Part shown: positions 1 through 9,528 of the stretch, in pieces
Layout: each line of letters begins with the position of its first letter
Position numbering within the stretch: position 1 is the stretch's first letter
Source of the DNA: Escherichia sp. ESNIH1
Lineage (GTDB): Bacteria > Pseudomonadota > Gammaproteobacteria > Enterobacterales > Enterobacteriaceae
Direction: 5' to 3'
Length of the DNA stretch: 64,000 bases
Assembly (NCBI GenBank): GCA_002918705.1
Contig: PQKR01000005.1
Span: 248,001-312,000 of the forward strand
The notes under the pieces: model-generated
The model's database searches: none
Told to the model about the DNA's origin: nothing
What the model saw: the letters and a program-made list of their open reading frames with translations, nothing else
Translations under genes and position numbers: made by a program

Positions 1-62
1 GAGAGGATTCGACGTGAAGGGGGATTGTACAGCGTACCGGCGCAGGCTGTCAGTATCGTGAG

Positions 63-671
63 TTAGGACTTTGGCGGTTCGGTGCGGGCAAAGCTTTCTC
101 GCTGGAACAGGGTCTCCACCAGTTTCACCAGCTGCGGCCTGTCCACGCACCAGCCGGGCGAGACGCGGCGGAAGTTGATATAGCCGATGGCGCAGGCCAC
201 GGCGATAGTGGCAACGTTAAGGCTATCCGGCTGAATATCGCCCTCGCTGACGTGCTTTTCCAGCATGTCCAGCGCCCGGCTAATTTTCTCCCGCTGGCGC
301 AGCAGCTCGGTTTCCGACTGCTGGGCTGCCGGTCGAGCCTGCTCGCGCACCGAGACCAGCGCGGCGTCCATCACCCCATCGGCCAGGGCCTCTATCTGGC
401 GCAGCTTCAGGGCGGCTTTCGGCTCCTTCGGCAGCATAGCGGGCGCAGCGTCTAACAGCTCCAGCCAGGCGGCAATAATTGGCGAGTCGTACCAGACCTC
501 CCCCTCGTCGGTAACCAGCGCCGGGACTTTGCCTAGCGGGTTATAGTTCGCAACGCCATTTTCGCCGTTGTAGGGGAACTCATTTACAAATTCAAAGGTG
601 ATCCCCTTTTCCAGCAGGATAACGGAGATTTTGCGTACGTAGGGGCTGGTGTAGCTGCCGATAAGTTTCAT
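63..671 (-). CDS. yibF: Glutathione S-transferase-like protein YibF
   Basis: A 202-residue protein of the soluble GST family, the same length as E. coli YibF. The N-terminal thioredoxin-like domain (about residues 1-78) carries the glutathione-side features: an SPYVRK segment near residue 9, the cis-proline in KVPALV (P50) and DSPII at 62-66. A helical C-terminal domain follows. The start is the ATG at 671, preceded by AGGA; longer upstream reading would add a tail that orthologues lack. It would act in the cytosol on an unknown substrate; the E. coli protein has no firm physiological role. It lies downstream of yibH on the same strand but is separated from it by a terminator. Confidence 0.93.
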   Translation of the reverse strand: MKLIGSYTSPYVRKISVILLEKGITFEFVNEFPYNGENGVANYNPLGKVPALVTDEGEVWYDSPIIAAWLELLDAAPAMLPKEPKAALKLRQIEALADGVMDAALVSVREQARPAAQQSETELLRQREKISRALDMLEKHVSEGDIQPDSLNVATIAVACAIGYINFRRVSPGWCVDRPQLVKLVETLFQRESFARTEPPKS

Positions 672-718
672 TATCTGATCCTGTCTACCCACAAAAAAGT
701 AATTATGGATCAGCGATG

Positions 719-757
719 AAAAAAAGGCAGGTGATGCCTGGCACATTCCTGCCTTTT
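719..757 (-). terminator. Rho-independent terminator after yibH
   Basis: Read on the minus strand, an AAAAGGCAGG arm pairs with CCTGCC followed by seven T. It lies directly behind the yibH stop codon and before yibF, so the yibIH unit ends here and yibF probably has its own promoter in the 672-718 gap or relies on read-through. Confidence 0.8.
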
Positions 758-761
758 GAGA

Positions 762-1898
762 TTAATGGTCAAGGTAGAGGTAGTGCATCCAGCTGGTCAT
801 CCGCAGCAGCACTTTGCGCATCACCGAGACGTGGTGAAAGTGATCGGAGTAGACCGCGACCTGGGCATAGATGCCGTCCGGCAGGGCGTCCACCTCGGCA
901 TTGGGTTCCAGCTCAATGGTGCCCAGCACGCCGTCGGTACCGGGCACCACCGTCAGCGACTGCAAGACGCCCTGCGCCTGATAGGAGCCGCCCGGCACCA
1001 CGGGCAGGATAGTGGTTAGCTTGCCCTTAAACACCTGGCCAGGCAGGGCGTTGAACACCACCTCCGCTTCGTCGCCAGGTTCAAGGCGCAGCAGGGAGTT
1101 CTGGCGGAACTGGGCCACAATCTGCCGCTTCTGCTGGGGAATAAAGACCATTACCGGACGCAGAGGCAGCGCGGCGGCGTAGGTTCCCGGGCGGATCAGC
1201 ATCTGAGTAACATAGCCATCGCTCGGGGCGCGGATCACCGTCTGCTCAAGGTTATATTTTGCCTCGGTCAGCTGCGCCCGCAGGCTAACGATCTGCGACT
1301 GTTCGCCGTTGACCATGCTGTCCAGCTGGCTCTGGATCTGCACCTGGTCAGCCACAGAGGTTTTTACCATCGCATCCTGGGCGAGGTAGTTCTGCCGCGC
1401 ATTGTCGATATCGCTTTCAGAGAACGGATTCACCCTTGCCCGGCTGCCGCGCACGTAGCGCTGGTAGTCTTTATAGAGGCGGTCGCGTTCGGCCGAGACG
1501 CGCATAGTATTGGCCTGGGCGCCCGCCAGCTGCGCCTTGAGCACGTGGATATTATGGGTAGCCGTCACCAGGTCAGCGTTAAGCCTGTCGACCCTGGCCT
1601 GATACCGCACAGGATCGAGCTTAAAAAGCACGTCGCCCTTTTTAATCAGCTGGTTTGATTTATCCGTTACCTCACTGACGATACCGGTGACCTGCGGCGT
1701 AATCGGAATCGAGATCACTGCCTTCTGCGCTGTAAAGGTATAGGGGTGGTTGTAGTTCATGAGCAGGATCAGGGCGCTGACGAGAAATATGCCTCCCAGC
1801 GCCGCCGTGGAGAGCGTCCACTGATTCACCGGAATGCGGAATATTTTAAATATCGCCCAGGCAAGAGCGACATAGGTTAAGACGATCAGCAGATCCAT
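762..1898 (-). CDS. yibH: HlyD-family membrane fusion protein YibH
   Basis: A 378-residue periplasmic adaptor (membrane fusion) protein, equal in length to E. coli YibH. Two hydrophobic segments at about 3-20 and 31-48 anchor it in the inner membrane. A split biotinyl/lipoyl-like domain follows (first half near 60-90, second near 215-245 with RAPSDGYV), separated by a helical hairpin at about 95-205, then a beta-barrel region. In the family these proteins bridge an inner-membrane pump to an outer-membrane channel. No pump gene is adjacent, only the small membrane protein YibI, 3 bp upstream, so the transported substrate is unknown. The pair resembles the yiaV/yiaW pair of E. coli. Confidence 0.92.
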   Translation of the reverse strand: MDLLIVLTYVALAWAIFKIFRIPVNQWTLSTAALGGIFLVSALILLMNYNHPYTFTAQKAVISIPITPQVTGIVSEVTDKSNQLIKKGDVLFKLDPVRYQARVDRLNADLVTATHNIHVLKAQLAGAQANTMRVSAERDRLYKDYQRYVRGSRARVNPFSESDIDNARQNYLAQDAMVKTSVADQVQIQSQLDSMVNGEQSQIVSLRAQLTEAKYNLEQTVIRAPSDGYVTQMLIRPGTYAAALPLRPVMVFIPQQKRQIVAQFRQNSLLRLEPGDEAEVVFNALPGQVFKGKLTTILPVVPGGSYQAQGVLQSLTVVPGTDGVLGTIELEPNAEVDALPDGIYAQVAVYSDHFHHVSVMRKVLLRMTSWMHYLYLDH

Positions 1899-1901
1899 AC
1901 G

Positions 1902-2231
1902 CTACTCCCCCGCTCGGGTTTGCATTCGCTTCAGCTCTCTTTCCAGCGCCTCGACGCGCTGGTGCAGCTGTAGCTCACTGCCGCCGCTAACGTGGGACTG
2001 CATCCCCCACCCGCGCTCCGGGCGGTAGAGCGTGGCCCAGATCCAGAGAAAGGGCCACAGCACGTGCAGGGTAAAGAGGCTCACCCAGCCTGCAATATGA
2101 ATCGCATCGGCATGAGGATGGTTGCGGGCTTTGGCAATCCGGTAGGGAATGTCATGAATAATAATGATGCCGTAGAAGAGCATCAGGAAGACGAAAATCA
2201 GGATGCCGAGCGCAAAATAATTCAGGAACAT
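1902..2231 (-). CDS. yibI: DUF3302 inner membrane protein YibI
   Basis: A 109-residue protein with two clear membrane segments (about residues 3-25 and 46-68), an HDIPYRIA loop between them and a charged, coiled-coil-like tail. It is a DUF3302 protein like E. coli YibI and YiaW. The ATG at 2231 has a GAGGT ribosome site. The gene ends 3 bp before yibH and they form one transcription unit; the family is consistently paired with an HlyD-type adaptor, so a shared envelope role is likely. No biochemical function is established. Confidence 0.9.
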   Translation of the reverse strand: MFLNYFALGILIFVFLMLFYGIIIIHDIPYRIAKARNHPHADAIHIAGWVSLFTLHVLWPFLWIWATLYRPERGWGMQSHVSGGSELQLHQRVEALERELKRMQTRAGE

Positions 2232-2343
2232 AGTGTTGACCTCGAATTTACGCTGAGAAGATGTTGCTGACTTACAGTATTGCCGAGCCCCGTAATAAGA
2301 AGTTGCTGCCGCTCACGTTAAGAAAAGTCCAGGTGAAAATTTC

Positions 2344-2521
2344 TTGTGATCTAAATCACAAATGAATAACAAAGTAACGACATATAACTGTGATTAACAT
2401 CACATTAACAGCTACCTGTCGTCTTTTTTTTAGCCGCTGTTCTTTTTTTACACCTATGATTTGTGATCTGAATCACACCTAAGTAGGGCGTGATCCCCAC
2501 ATTAGTGTGATATTCATCACA
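2344..2521 (+). promoter_or_regulatory. mtlA control region with four strong CRP sites
   Basis: The 433-bp gap 2232-2664 holds four TGTGA-N6-TCACA palindromes, at 2345-2360, 2389-2404, 2462-2477 and 2506-2521, and a weaker half-matching site near 2489-2503. E. coli mtlA is known for five CRP sites, so strong catabolite control of mannitol uptake is expected. A TATAGG hexamer at 2523-2528 is a weak -10 candidate. The rest of the gap (2522-2664) is leader sequence. Some of the upstream sites could also serve the divergent yibI. Confidence 0.88.
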
Positions 2522-2664
2522 CTATAGGGCGTCATCTGGACAGTTCCTCGATTCAGTGCCAGATTCGCCACACAGAACATGGGTTCGGCTACCTCTGCCG
2601 CCTCGTTAACAAAAAAAGTTGGGCTTCCGCCCTGCGCGACAGCAAACATAAGAAGGGGTGTTTT

Positions 2665-4590
2665 ATGTCATCCGATATCAAGATCAGAGTGCAAAGCTTT
2701 GGTCGTTTTCTCAGCAACATGGTAATGCCCAACATTGGCGCATTTATCGCCTGGGGTATTATCACCGCGTTGTTTATTCCAACAGGGTGGTTGCCTAACG
2801 AAACGCTGGCAAAACTTGTCGGCCCAATGATTACCTATTTGCTGCCGCTGCTGATCGGTTATACCGGTGGTCGCCTGGTCGGTGGCGATCGCGGCGGCGT
2901 GGTCGGTGCCATCACTACGATGGGTGTTATCGTCGGTGCGGATATGCCGATGTTCCTCGGCGCAATGATTGCCGGTCCGCTGGGTGGCTGGGCGATTAAA
3001 CGCTTTGACGTCTGGGTTGATGGCAAGATCAAATCCGGCTTCGAAATGCTGGTGAACAACTTCTCCGCGGGCATCATCGGTATGATCCTCGCGATTCTGG
3101 CGTTCCTCGGCATTGGCCCGGCGGTAGAGGTGCTCTCTAAAGCCCTGGCCGCTGGCGTTAACTTCATGGTTGTCCATGACATGCTGCCGCTGGCCTCTAT
3201 CTTTGTTGAACCGGCAAAAATCCTGTTCCTCAATAACGCCATCAACCACGGTATCTTCTCGCCGCTGGGTATCCAACAGTCCCATGACATCGGCAAGTCT
3301 ATCTTCTTCCTGATTGAAGCAAACCCGGGTCCGGGGATGGGCGTCCTGCTGGCGTATATGTTCTTCGGTCGTGGCAGCGCGAAACAGTCTGCGGGCGGTG
3401 CAGCTATCATCCACTTCCTGGGCGGTATCCACGAAATCTACTTCCCGTATGTGCTGATGAATCCGCGCCTGCTGATTGCCGTTATCCTTGGCGGTATGAC
3501 CGGCGTGTTTACCCTGAGCGTGCTGAACGGTGGCCTGGTCTCTCCGGCTTCTCCTGGCTCTATCCTCGCCGTGCTGGCGATGACGCCGAAAGGTGCCTAC
3601 TTCGCTAACATCGCTGCTATCGTTGCTGCGATGGCTGTTTCTTTCGTGATCTCCGCCATTCTGCTGAAAACCAGCAAGGTGAAAGAAGAGGACGATATCG
3701 AAGCGGCAACCCGTCGTATGCAGGATATGAAAGCGGAATCCAAAGGCGCGACCACTGCCGCTGCTGGAACGCCGCTGGCGGCAGGCGCGGTCTCTAACGA
3801 CCTGAGCCACGTGCGCAAAATCATCGTGGCCTGCGACGCCGGGATGGGTTCAAGCGCAATGGGTGCGGGCGTGCTGCGTAAGAAAGTGCAGGATGCGGGT
3901 CTGACCAACATCTCCGTCACCAACAGCGCGATCAACAGCCTGCCGGCAGATGTAGACGTAGTCATTACCCACCGCGACCTGACCGAGCGTGCAATGCGCC
4001 AGGTTCCGCAGGCGCAGCACATTTCGCTGACTAACTTCCTTGACAGCGGCCTCTATACCAACCTGACCGAGCGTCTGGTTGCGGCCCAGCGTCATACGGA
4101 CAACGAAGCGAAAGTGCGCACCAGCCTGCAGGACAGCATTGACGAGAGCAACAGCCATCTGTTCAAGCTGGGCGCGGAGAACATCTTCCTGGGCCGTACC
4201 GCGAGCCATAAAGAAGAGGCGATTCGCTTTGCCGGTGAGCAGCTGGTAAAAGGCGGCTACGTGCAGCCGGAGTATATCGACGCCATGCTGGAGCGTGAAA
4301 AACTGACCCCAACCTACCTGGGTGAGTCTATCGCGGTTCCGCACGGTACGGTTGAAGCGAAAGATCGCGTGCTGAAAACCGGCGTCGTGTTCTGCCAGTA
4401 CCCGCAGGGCGTGCGCTTTGGCGAAGAGGAAGATGACATTGCCCGTCTGGTCATCGGTATCGCTGCACGTAATAATGAGCACATTCAGGTGATTACCAGC
4501 CTGACCAACGCTCTGGACGATGAGTCCATTATCGAGCGCCTGGCGCATACCGATAGCGTTGAAGAAGTGCTGGCGCTGCTGAACAAGTAA
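2665..4590 (+). CDS. mtlA: Mannitol-specific PTS enzyme IICBA
   Basis: A 641-residue inner-membrane permease and phosphotransferase that imports mannitol as mannitol-1-phosphate. The order is IIC (about 1-335, hydrophobic, with the conserved GGIHE motif near 253), a linker rich in Ala, Glu and Lys, IIB (about 383-475, with phosphocysteine C390 in IVACDAGMG) and IIA (about 500-641, with phosphohistidine H560 in VPHGT). It is four residues longer than the 637-residue E. coli protein, mostly in the linker. The ATG at 2665 follows AAGGGG. It is first in the mtlADR operon, and the CRP array upstream explains catabolite control. Confidence 0.98.
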   Translation: MSSDIKIRVQSFGRFLSNMVMPNIGAFIAWGIITALFIPTGWLPNETLAKLVGPMITYLLPLLIGYTGGRLVGGDRGGVVGAITTMGVIVGADMPMFLGAMIAGPLGGWAIKRFDVWVDGKIKSGFEMLVNNFSAGIIGMILAILAFLGIGPAVEVLSKALAAGVNFMVVHDMLPLASIFVEPAKILFLNNAINHGIFSPLGIQQSHDIGKSIFFLIEANPGPGMGVLLAYMFFGRGSAKQSAGGAAIIHFLGGIHEIYFPYVLMNPRLLIAVILGGMTGVFTLSVLNGGLVSPASPGSILAVLAMTPKGAYFANIAAIVAAMAVSFVISAILLKTSKVKEEDDIEAATRRMQDMKAESKGATTAAAGTPLAAGAVSNDLSHVRKIIVACDAGMGSSAMGAGVLRKKVQDAGLTNISVTNSAINSLPADVDVVITHRDLTERAMRQVPQAQHISLTNFLDSGLYTNLTERLVAAQRHTDNEAKVRTSLQDSIDESNSHLFKLGAENIFLGRTASHKEEAIRFAGEQLVKGGYVQPEYIDAMLEREKLTPTYLGESIAVPHGTVEAKDRVLKTGVVFCQYPQGVRFGEEEDDIARLVIGIAARNNEHIQVITSLTNALDDESIIERLAHTDSVEEVLALLNK

Positions 4591-4599
4591 GCCCTCCTC

Positions 4600-4660
4600 C
4601 CCTCTCCCTTTGCGGAGAGGGTTTGGGTGAGGTCAGAGCCTCACCCCAGCCCTCTCGGGT
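4600..4660. repeat. Double hairpin repeat between mtlA and mtlD
   Basis: Two stem-loops follow the mtlA stop: CCCTCTCC pairing with GGAGAGGG (4600-4621) and GGGTGAGG pairing with CCTCACCC (4625-4646). The CCCTCTCCC...GGGTGAGG wording is typical of dispersed intergenic repeats in enterobacteria. With no T-run it is more likely an mRNA stability or partial-termination element that tunes mtlD relative to mtlA than a full terminator. Confidence 0.6.
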
Positions 4661-4684
4661 AAAAACTTAATGAAGGTTAATACT

Positions 4685-5833
4685 ATGAAAGCATTACATT
4701 TTGGCGCAGGCAATATCGGACGTGGCTTCATCGGCAAACTGCTGGCGGACGCTGGCATTACCCTGACGTTCGCCGATGTGAATCAGACGGTGCTCGACGC
4801 CCTGAATGCCCGTCATAGCTATCAGGTTCATGTAGTGGGTGAAAAGGAGCAGGTTGATACCGTCTCCGGCGTCAACGCGGTAAGCAGCATCGGTAATGAG
4901 GTGGTCGATCTGATCGCCGACGTGGATCTGGTGACCACGGCGGTCGGCCCGGTTGTGCTGGAGCGCATCGCCCCGACCATTGCTAAAGGGCTGGCGAAGC
5001 GTAAAGCCCAGGGCGTAGAGACCCCGCTGAACATTATCGCCTGTGAGAACATGGTGCGCGGCACCATGCAGCTGAAGGGCCACGTTTTTGACATCCTGGC
5101 CGATGAAGACAAAGCGTGGGTTGAAGCGCACGTTGGCTTTGTCGACTCGGCCGTAGACCGCATCGTTCCGCCGTCGGCCTCTGCCACCCACGATCCGCTG
5201 GAGGTCACCGTTGAGACCTTTAGCGAGTGGATTGTCGACAAGACCCAGTTCAAGGGCGCGCTGCCGAATATTCCAGGCATGGAACCGACAGATAATTTAA
5301 TGGCGTTTGTAGAGCGTAAGCTCTTCACCCTGAACACCGGTCATGCTATAACCGCGTACCTTGGCCGCCAGGCGGGCCACCAGACCATTCGCGACGCTAT
5401 TCTTGATGAGAAGATCCGTGCGGTGGTGAAGGGAGCGATGGAGGAGAGCGGCGCGGTGCTGATCAAGCGTTACCAGTTTGATGAAGCCAAGCACGCTGCC
5501 TATATCGAGAAGATCCTCGGCCGCTTTGAGAACCCGTACCTGAAGGATGACGTTGAGCGTGTAGGCCGTCAGCCGCTGCGTAAGCTGAGCATCGGCGACC
5601 GTCTAATTAAACCGCTGCTCGGCACCCTGGAGTACGGCCTGCCGCACGAGAACCTGGTCAAAGGGATCGCCGCTGCCATGCATTACCGCAGCGAGCAGGA
5701 TCCGCAGGCGCTTGAGCTGGCCGCGCTGATTGACGAAAAAGGCCCGCAGGCTGCGCTGGCGCAGATCTCCGGCCTGGAAAGCACAAGCGACGTTGTCGCC
5801 GAAGCGGTTAACGTTTATAACGCTCAGGCATGA
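4685..5833 (+). CDS. mtlD: Mannitol-1-phosphate 5-dehydrogenase
   Basis: A 382-residue cytosolic enzyme that oxidises mannitol-1-phosphate to fructose-6-phosphate with NAD+. The Rossmann motif GAGNIGRG is at residues 7-14. The signature of long-chain mannitol dehydrogenases, Lys-x4-Asn-x2-His, is seen as K212, N217 and H220 in [10 protein letters not shown]. The start is the ATG at 4685 behind GAAGG, which gives the E. coli length exactly. It takes the product of MtlA and hands it to glycolysis. The stop codon overlaps the mtlR start. Confidence 0.98.
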   Translation: MKALHFGAGNIGRGFIGKLLADAGITLTFADVNQTVLDALNARHSYQVHVVGEKEQVDTVSGVNAVSSIGNEVVDLIADVDLVTTAVGPVVLERIAPTIAKGLAKRKAQGVETPLNIIACENMVRGTMQLKGHVFDILADEDKAWVEAHVGFVDSAVDRIVPPSASATHDPLEVTVETFSEWIVDKTQFKGALPNIPGMEPTDNLMAFVERKLFTLNTGHAITAYLGRQAGHQTIRDAILDEKIRAVVKGAMEESGAVLIKRYQFDEAKHAAYIEKILGRFENPYLKDDVERVGRQPLRKLSIGDRLIKPLLGTLEYGLPHENLVKGIAAAMHYRSEQDPQALELAALIDEKGPQAALAQISGLESTSDVVAEAVNVYNAQA

Positions 5834-6423
5834 TGCCCTACCCGGCGCGGGGTGAACCTCCGCGCCCGAATATAAGATTGTCGGATATGCAGGCAATAAT
5901 GGAAGAAACCCAGGCCTTTGAAAACCGTGTGCTTGAGCGTCTGAATGCTGGCAAAACCGTCCGAAGTTTCCTCATCGCCGCCGTTGAGCTACTCACGGAA
6001 GCGGTGAATATTCTGGTACTTCAGGTGTTCCGCAAAGACGACTATGCGGTGAAATACGCCGTGGAGCCGCTGCTGGAGGGCGATGGCCCGCTGGGCGATC
6101 TCTCCGTGCGCTTAAAGCTGATCTACGGCCTCGGCGTGATCAGTCGTCACGAGTATGAGGACGCCGAGCTGCTGATGGCCCTGCGTGAAGAGCTGAACCA
6201 CGACGGCAACGAGTATGGGTTTACCGATGACGAGATCCTCGGTCCCTTTGGCGAGCTGCACTGCGTCTCTGCCCTGCCCCCTCTGCCCCAGTTTGATACC
6301 AGCGACGCTAACCTCTACGCCATGCAGAGACAGCGTTACCAGCAGGTGGTACGCTCCACGATGGTCCTCTCCCTGACCGGGCTGATCTCTCGCATCAGCC
6401 TGAAAAAAGCCTTTCAGAAGTAA
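5830..6423 (+). CDS. mtlR: Mannitol operon repressor MtlR
   Basis: A 197-residue protein (E. coli 195) matching the MtlR family over its whole length, from the LSDMQA segment to the ISLKKAFQK tail. MtlR is an all-helical protein that represses the mtl operon, although it has no recognisable DNA-binding fold. The start ATG at 5830 overlaps the mtlD stop in an ATGATG string, so translation is probably coupled; the second ATG at 5833 is equally possible. The first 18 or so residues are poorly conserved. Confidence 0.95.
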   Translation: MMPYPARGEPPRPNIRLSDMQAIMEETQAFENRVLERLNAGKTVRSFLIAAVELLTEAVNILVLQVFRKDDYAVKYAVEPLLEGDGPLGDLSVRLKLIYGLGVISRHEYEDAELLMALREELNHDGNEYGFTDDEILGPFGELHCVSALPPLPQFDTSDANLYAMQRQRYQQVVRSTMVLSLTGLISRISLKKAFQK

Positions 6424-6481
6424 CGTTGCGCACATTAGTGTATCCTTTGCAGTAATTCCCCTGTTTTTAGAGTCATCTGTT

Positions 6482-6844
6482 ATGAAAGAAATCGAAAAGA
6501 ACGAAATTAAACGCCTGAGCGATCGCCTTGATGCCATCCGCCACCAGCAGGCTGCGCTGTCGCTGGTTGAATCTGCCGACAAGTACGCCGAGCTGGAAAA
6601 AGAGAAAGAGACGCTGGAAGCGGAGATTACTCGCCTGCGCGAAGTACACGGCCAGAAGCTGAGCAAAGAGGCGCAGAAGCTGATGGATCTGCCGTACCGT
6701 CGGGCGATTACCAAAAAAGAGCAGGCCGACATGGGCAAGCTGAAGAAGAGCGTCCGTGGACTGGTGGTGGTGCACCCGATGACTGCGCTGGGCCGCGAGA
6801 TGGGCCTGAAAGAGATGACCGGCTTCGCCAAGACCGAGTTCTGA
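6482..6844 (+). CDS. yibL: Ribosome-associated protein YibL
   Basis: A 120-residue, highly charged helical protein identical in length to E. coli YibL (DUF2810). It begins [12 protein letters not shown] and contains a long Glu/Lys-rich coiled-coil-like segment (about 20-65). E. coli YibL has been found with ribosomal fractions, but no function is established. It lies 58 bp after mtlR on the same strand and is probably a separate unit. A REP-like element follows the stop. Confidence 0.92.
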   Translation: MKEIEKNEIKRLSDRLDAIRHQQAALSLVESADKYAELEKEKETLEAEITRLREVHGQKLSKEAQKLMDLPYRRAITKKEQADMGKLKKSVRGLVVVHPMTALGREMGLKEMTGFAKTEF

Positions 6845-6851
6845 TTTTTTT

Positions 6852-6877
6852 GCCGGGTAGCGCCACGCCTGCCCGGC
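6852..6877. repeat. REP-like palindrome after yibL
   Basis: GCCGGGTAGCG...GCCCGGC inverted repeat of the enterobacterial REP type, placed just after the yibL stop and a short T-run. Such elements protect mRNA 3' ends or bind gyrase/IHF; here it may end or stabilise the yibL message. Confidence 0.65.
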
Positions 6878-6886
6878 ATATCCTCT

Positions 6887-7027
6887 AATTGGCCCTACCA
6901 ATCCCTGAACCAACCGCCCTGCGCTTCACACTTCCACGATTTCCACTTACAAACTCATTGCTGAAACATAACATCTGGTTAACCATTTGTTGTCATAAAC
7001 CCTACACAACCCAATTGGCTGGACCAC
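6887..7027 (+). promoter_or_regulatory. lldPRD control region: two LldR-type operators
   Basis: Two TTGG-N5-CCA palindromes flank the presumed promoter: TTGGCCCTACCAA at 6889-6901 and TTGGCTGGACCA at 7015-7026. E. coli lldPRD is controlled by LldR through two operators of this wording (O1 and O2), with looped repression relieved by L-lactate. Between them, GTTAACCATTTGTTG at about 6978-6992 resembles an ArcA box, matching the known ArcA repression of this operon. The regulatory reading is by analogy. Confidence 0.75.
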
Positions 7028-7102
7028 TTTTACACTGACTGTGACGCAGAGATGAGCGCAGACTCACCGCCGATCGGCCTGAAGGGTCCCAGGAGAGACG
7101 CA

Positions 7103-8758
7103 ATGAGCCTGTGGCAACAAAACTACGATCCGGCTGGTAACATCTGGCTGTCGAGCCTGATCGCATCCCTGCCCATCCTGTTCTTCTTCTTTGCGCTGAT
7201 AAAGCTCAAGCTGAAGGGCTACCTTGCTGCAACGTACACCGTTGCTATCGCTCTGCTGGTAGCGCTCTTTTTCTATAAGATGCCGGTCGATCGCGCGATC
7301 GCGTCGGTGGTGTATGGCTTCTTCTACGGCCTGTGGCCAATTGCATGGATTATTATTGCCGCGGTGTTCGTCTACAAAATCTCGGTCAAGACCGGGCAGT
7401 TTGACATTATCCGCTCGTCCATCCTCTCTATTACGCCAGACCAGCGCCTGCAGATGCTGATCGTTGGCTTCTCCTTCGGCGCGTTTCTTGAAGGGGCGGC
7501 GGGCTTTGGCGCGCCGGTGGCGATCACTGCTGCACTGCTGGTGGGGCTGGGCTTTAACCCTCTCTATGCCGCCGGACTGTGTCTGATCGTCAATACCGCG
7601 CCGGTGGCCTTTGGCGCGATGGGGATCCCGATTCTGGTGGCCGGGCAGGTCACGGGACTGGACAGCTTCGCGATCGGCCAGATGGTGGGTCGTCAGCTGC
7701 CGTTTTTAACCATTATCGTGCTGTTCTGGATCATGGCGATTATGGACGGCTGGCGCGGCATTAAAGAGACCTGGCCAGCAGTCATGGTAGCGGGCGGCTC
7801 CTTCGCCATCGCCCAGTACCTGAGCTCTAACTTTATTGGTCCCGAACTACCAGATATCATCTCCTCGCTGGTGTCGCTGGTCTGCCTGACGCTGTTCCTG
7901 AAACGCTGGCAGCCGGTGCGCATCTTCCGCTTCGGCGATATGGGCGCGTCGCAGGTCGATGAGTCCCTGACGCGTACCCGCTATAGCGCCGGGCAGATTA
8001 TCAAGGCGTGGTCGCCCTTCCTGTTCCTCACCGCGACGGTGACGCTGTGGAGCGTGCCGCCGTTCAAAGCGCTGTTTGCACCGGGCGGGGCGCTGTACGA
8101 CATGGTGATCAACATTTCGGTACCGTACCTGGATAAGCTGGTGGCCCGTATGCCGCCGGTGGTCAACGCGGCAACGCCCTATGCGGCGGTCTATAAATTC
8201 GACTGGTTCTCGGCGACCGGTACGGCGATCCTGTTTGCCGCCCTGCTCTCCATCGTCTGGCTGCGTATGAAGCCCGCGGCGGCGGTGCAGACCTTCGCCA
8301 GCACGCTGAAGGAGCTGGCCCTGCCTATCTACTCCATCGGCATGGTGCTGGCGTTCGCCTTTATCTCGAACTACTCCGGTCTCTCCTCGACGCTGGCGCT
8401 GGCGCTGGCCCATACCGGCAACGCCTTTACCTTCTTCTCGCCATTCCTCGGCTGGCTGGGGGTGTTCCTTACCGGCTCCGATACGTCGTCAAACGCCCTG
8501 TTCGCCGCCCTGCAGGCGACGGCCGCGCAGCAAATTGGCGTCTCGGACGTGCTGCTGGTTGCGGCCAATACCACCGGCGGCGTGACCGGGAAGATGATCT
8601 CTCCGCAGTCCATTGCCATTGCCTGCGCGGCGGTGGGGCTGGTGGGTAAAGAGTCGGATCTGTTCCGCTTCACCGTGAAGCACAGCCTGATTTTCACCTG
8701 CATGGTGGGGATTATTACCACCCTTCAGGCCTATGTCTTAACCTGGATGATCCCGTGA
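7103..8758 (+). CDS. lldP: L-lactate permease
   Basis: A 551-residue polytopic inner-membrane permease of the LctP family, the same length as E. coli LldP and nearly the same sequence. It has 12 or more hydrophobic segments and the conserved GAAGFGAP and NTAPVAFG stretches. It imports L-lactate (also D-lactate and glycolate in E. coli) by proton symport. The ATG at 7103 follows AGGAGA; an in-frame start at 7052 would add 17 residues not found in orthologues. It is first in lldPRD, and its stop overlaps the lldR start. Confidence 0.97.
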   Translation: MSLWQQNYDPAGNIWLSSLIASLPILFFFFALIKLKLKGYLAATYTVAIALLVALFFYKMPVDRAIASVVYGFFYGLWPIAWIIIAAVFVYKISVKTGQFDIIRSSILSITPDQRLQMLIVGFSFGAFLEGAAGFGAPVAITAALLVGLGFNPLYAAGLCLIVNTAPVAFGAMGIPILVAGQVTGLDSFAIGQMVGRQLPFLTIIVLFWIMAIMDGWRGIKETWPAVMVAGGSFAIAQYLSSNFIGPELPDIISSLVSLVCLTLFLKRWQPVRIFRFGDMGASQVDESLTRTRYSAGQIIKAWSPFLFLTATVTLWSVPPFKALFAPGGALYDMVINISVPYLDKLVARMPPVVNAATPYAAVYKFDWFSATGTAILFAALLSIVWLRMKPAAAVQTFASTLKELALPIYSIGMVLAFAFISNYSGLSSTLALALAHTGNAFTFFSPFLGWLGVFLTGSDTSSNALFAALQATAAQQIGVSDVLLVAANTTGGVTGKMISPQSIAIACAAVGLVGKESDLFRFTVKHSLIFTCMVGIITTLQAYVLTWMIP

Positions 8759-9528
8759 TCGTCATGCCTAAACGCCTCTCCGATGAGATAGCCTCTCGCG
8801 TGCGGGCGCTGATAAAAGAGCAGCAGCTGGAGGCGGGCATGAAGCTGCCTGCCGAGCGCCAGCTGGCGGCGCAGCTTGGCGTGTCGCGCAACTCGCTGCG
8901 TGAAGCGCTGGCTACGCTGGTCAACGAAGGGGTACTGCTGAGCCGTCGCGGCGGCGGCACCTTTGTGCGCTGGCAGCACGACGACTGGTCTGAGCAAAAT
9001 ATTGTCCAGCCGCTGAAAACCCTGCTGGAGCACGATCCCGACTACAGCTTCGATATACTCGAAGCCCGCCATGCCATCGAGGCCAGCACCGCCTGGCACG
9101 CGGCGATGCGCGCCACCGATGCCGATAAAGAGAAGCTTCGTGCTTGCTACGAGGCTACCCAGAGCAAGGATCCGGACATCGCCTCGCAGGCGGACGTGCG
9201 TTTTCATCTGGCGATCGCCGAAGCCTCACACAATGTGGTGCTGTTGCAGACCATGCGCGGCTTCTTCGATCTACTGCAGTCGTCGGTTAAGCAGAGTCGC
9301 CAGCGCATGTATCAGGTTCCGCCTGTGTTCGCCCAGCTTACCGAACAGCACCAGGCGGTGCTCGACGCTATCCTGGCCGGCAACGCCGAGGCCGCGCGCA
9401 AGGCGATGATGGCGCATCTGGGATTTGTCCATACCACTATCAAACAATTTGATGAAGATCAGGCCCGGCAGGCGCGCATCACCCGCCTGCCGGGCGATCC
9501 CGACCCTACCAGGGAGAACAACACATGA
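8755..9528 (+). CDS. lldR: FadR-type lactate regulator LldR
   Basis: A 257-residue GntR-superfamily regulator (FadR subgroup). The winged HTH is at about 8-75 ([20 protein letters not shown]), and an all-helical FCD effector domain covers about 95-230, with His residues in EARHAIE and [11 protein letters not shown] that usually bind a metal and the effector. It represses or activates lldPRD depending on L-lactate. The GTG start at 8755 overlaps the lldP stop (GTGA), so translation is coupled. The last 20 residues are variable. Confidence 0.95.
   Translation: MIVMPKRLSDEIASRVRALIKEQQLEAGMKLPAERQLAAQLGVSRNSLREALATLVNEGVLLSRRGGGTFVRWQHDDWSEQNIVQPLKTLLEHDPDYSFDILEARHAIEASTAWHAAMRATDADKEKLRACYEATQSKDPDIASQADVRFHLAIAEASHNVVLLQTMRGFFDLLQSSVKQSRQRMYQVPPVFAQLTEQHQAVLDAILAGNAEAARKAMMAHLGFVHTTIKQFDEDQARQARITRLPGDPDPTRENNT

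Noticed and set aside
2668..3810. Long minus-strand open frame inside mtlA
   Set aside because: It is a shadow of the strongly conserved mtlA frame and its translation resembles no protein family.
6474..6913. Minus-strand frames around yibL
   Set aside because: Antisense to yibL, which matches a conserved family over its full length.
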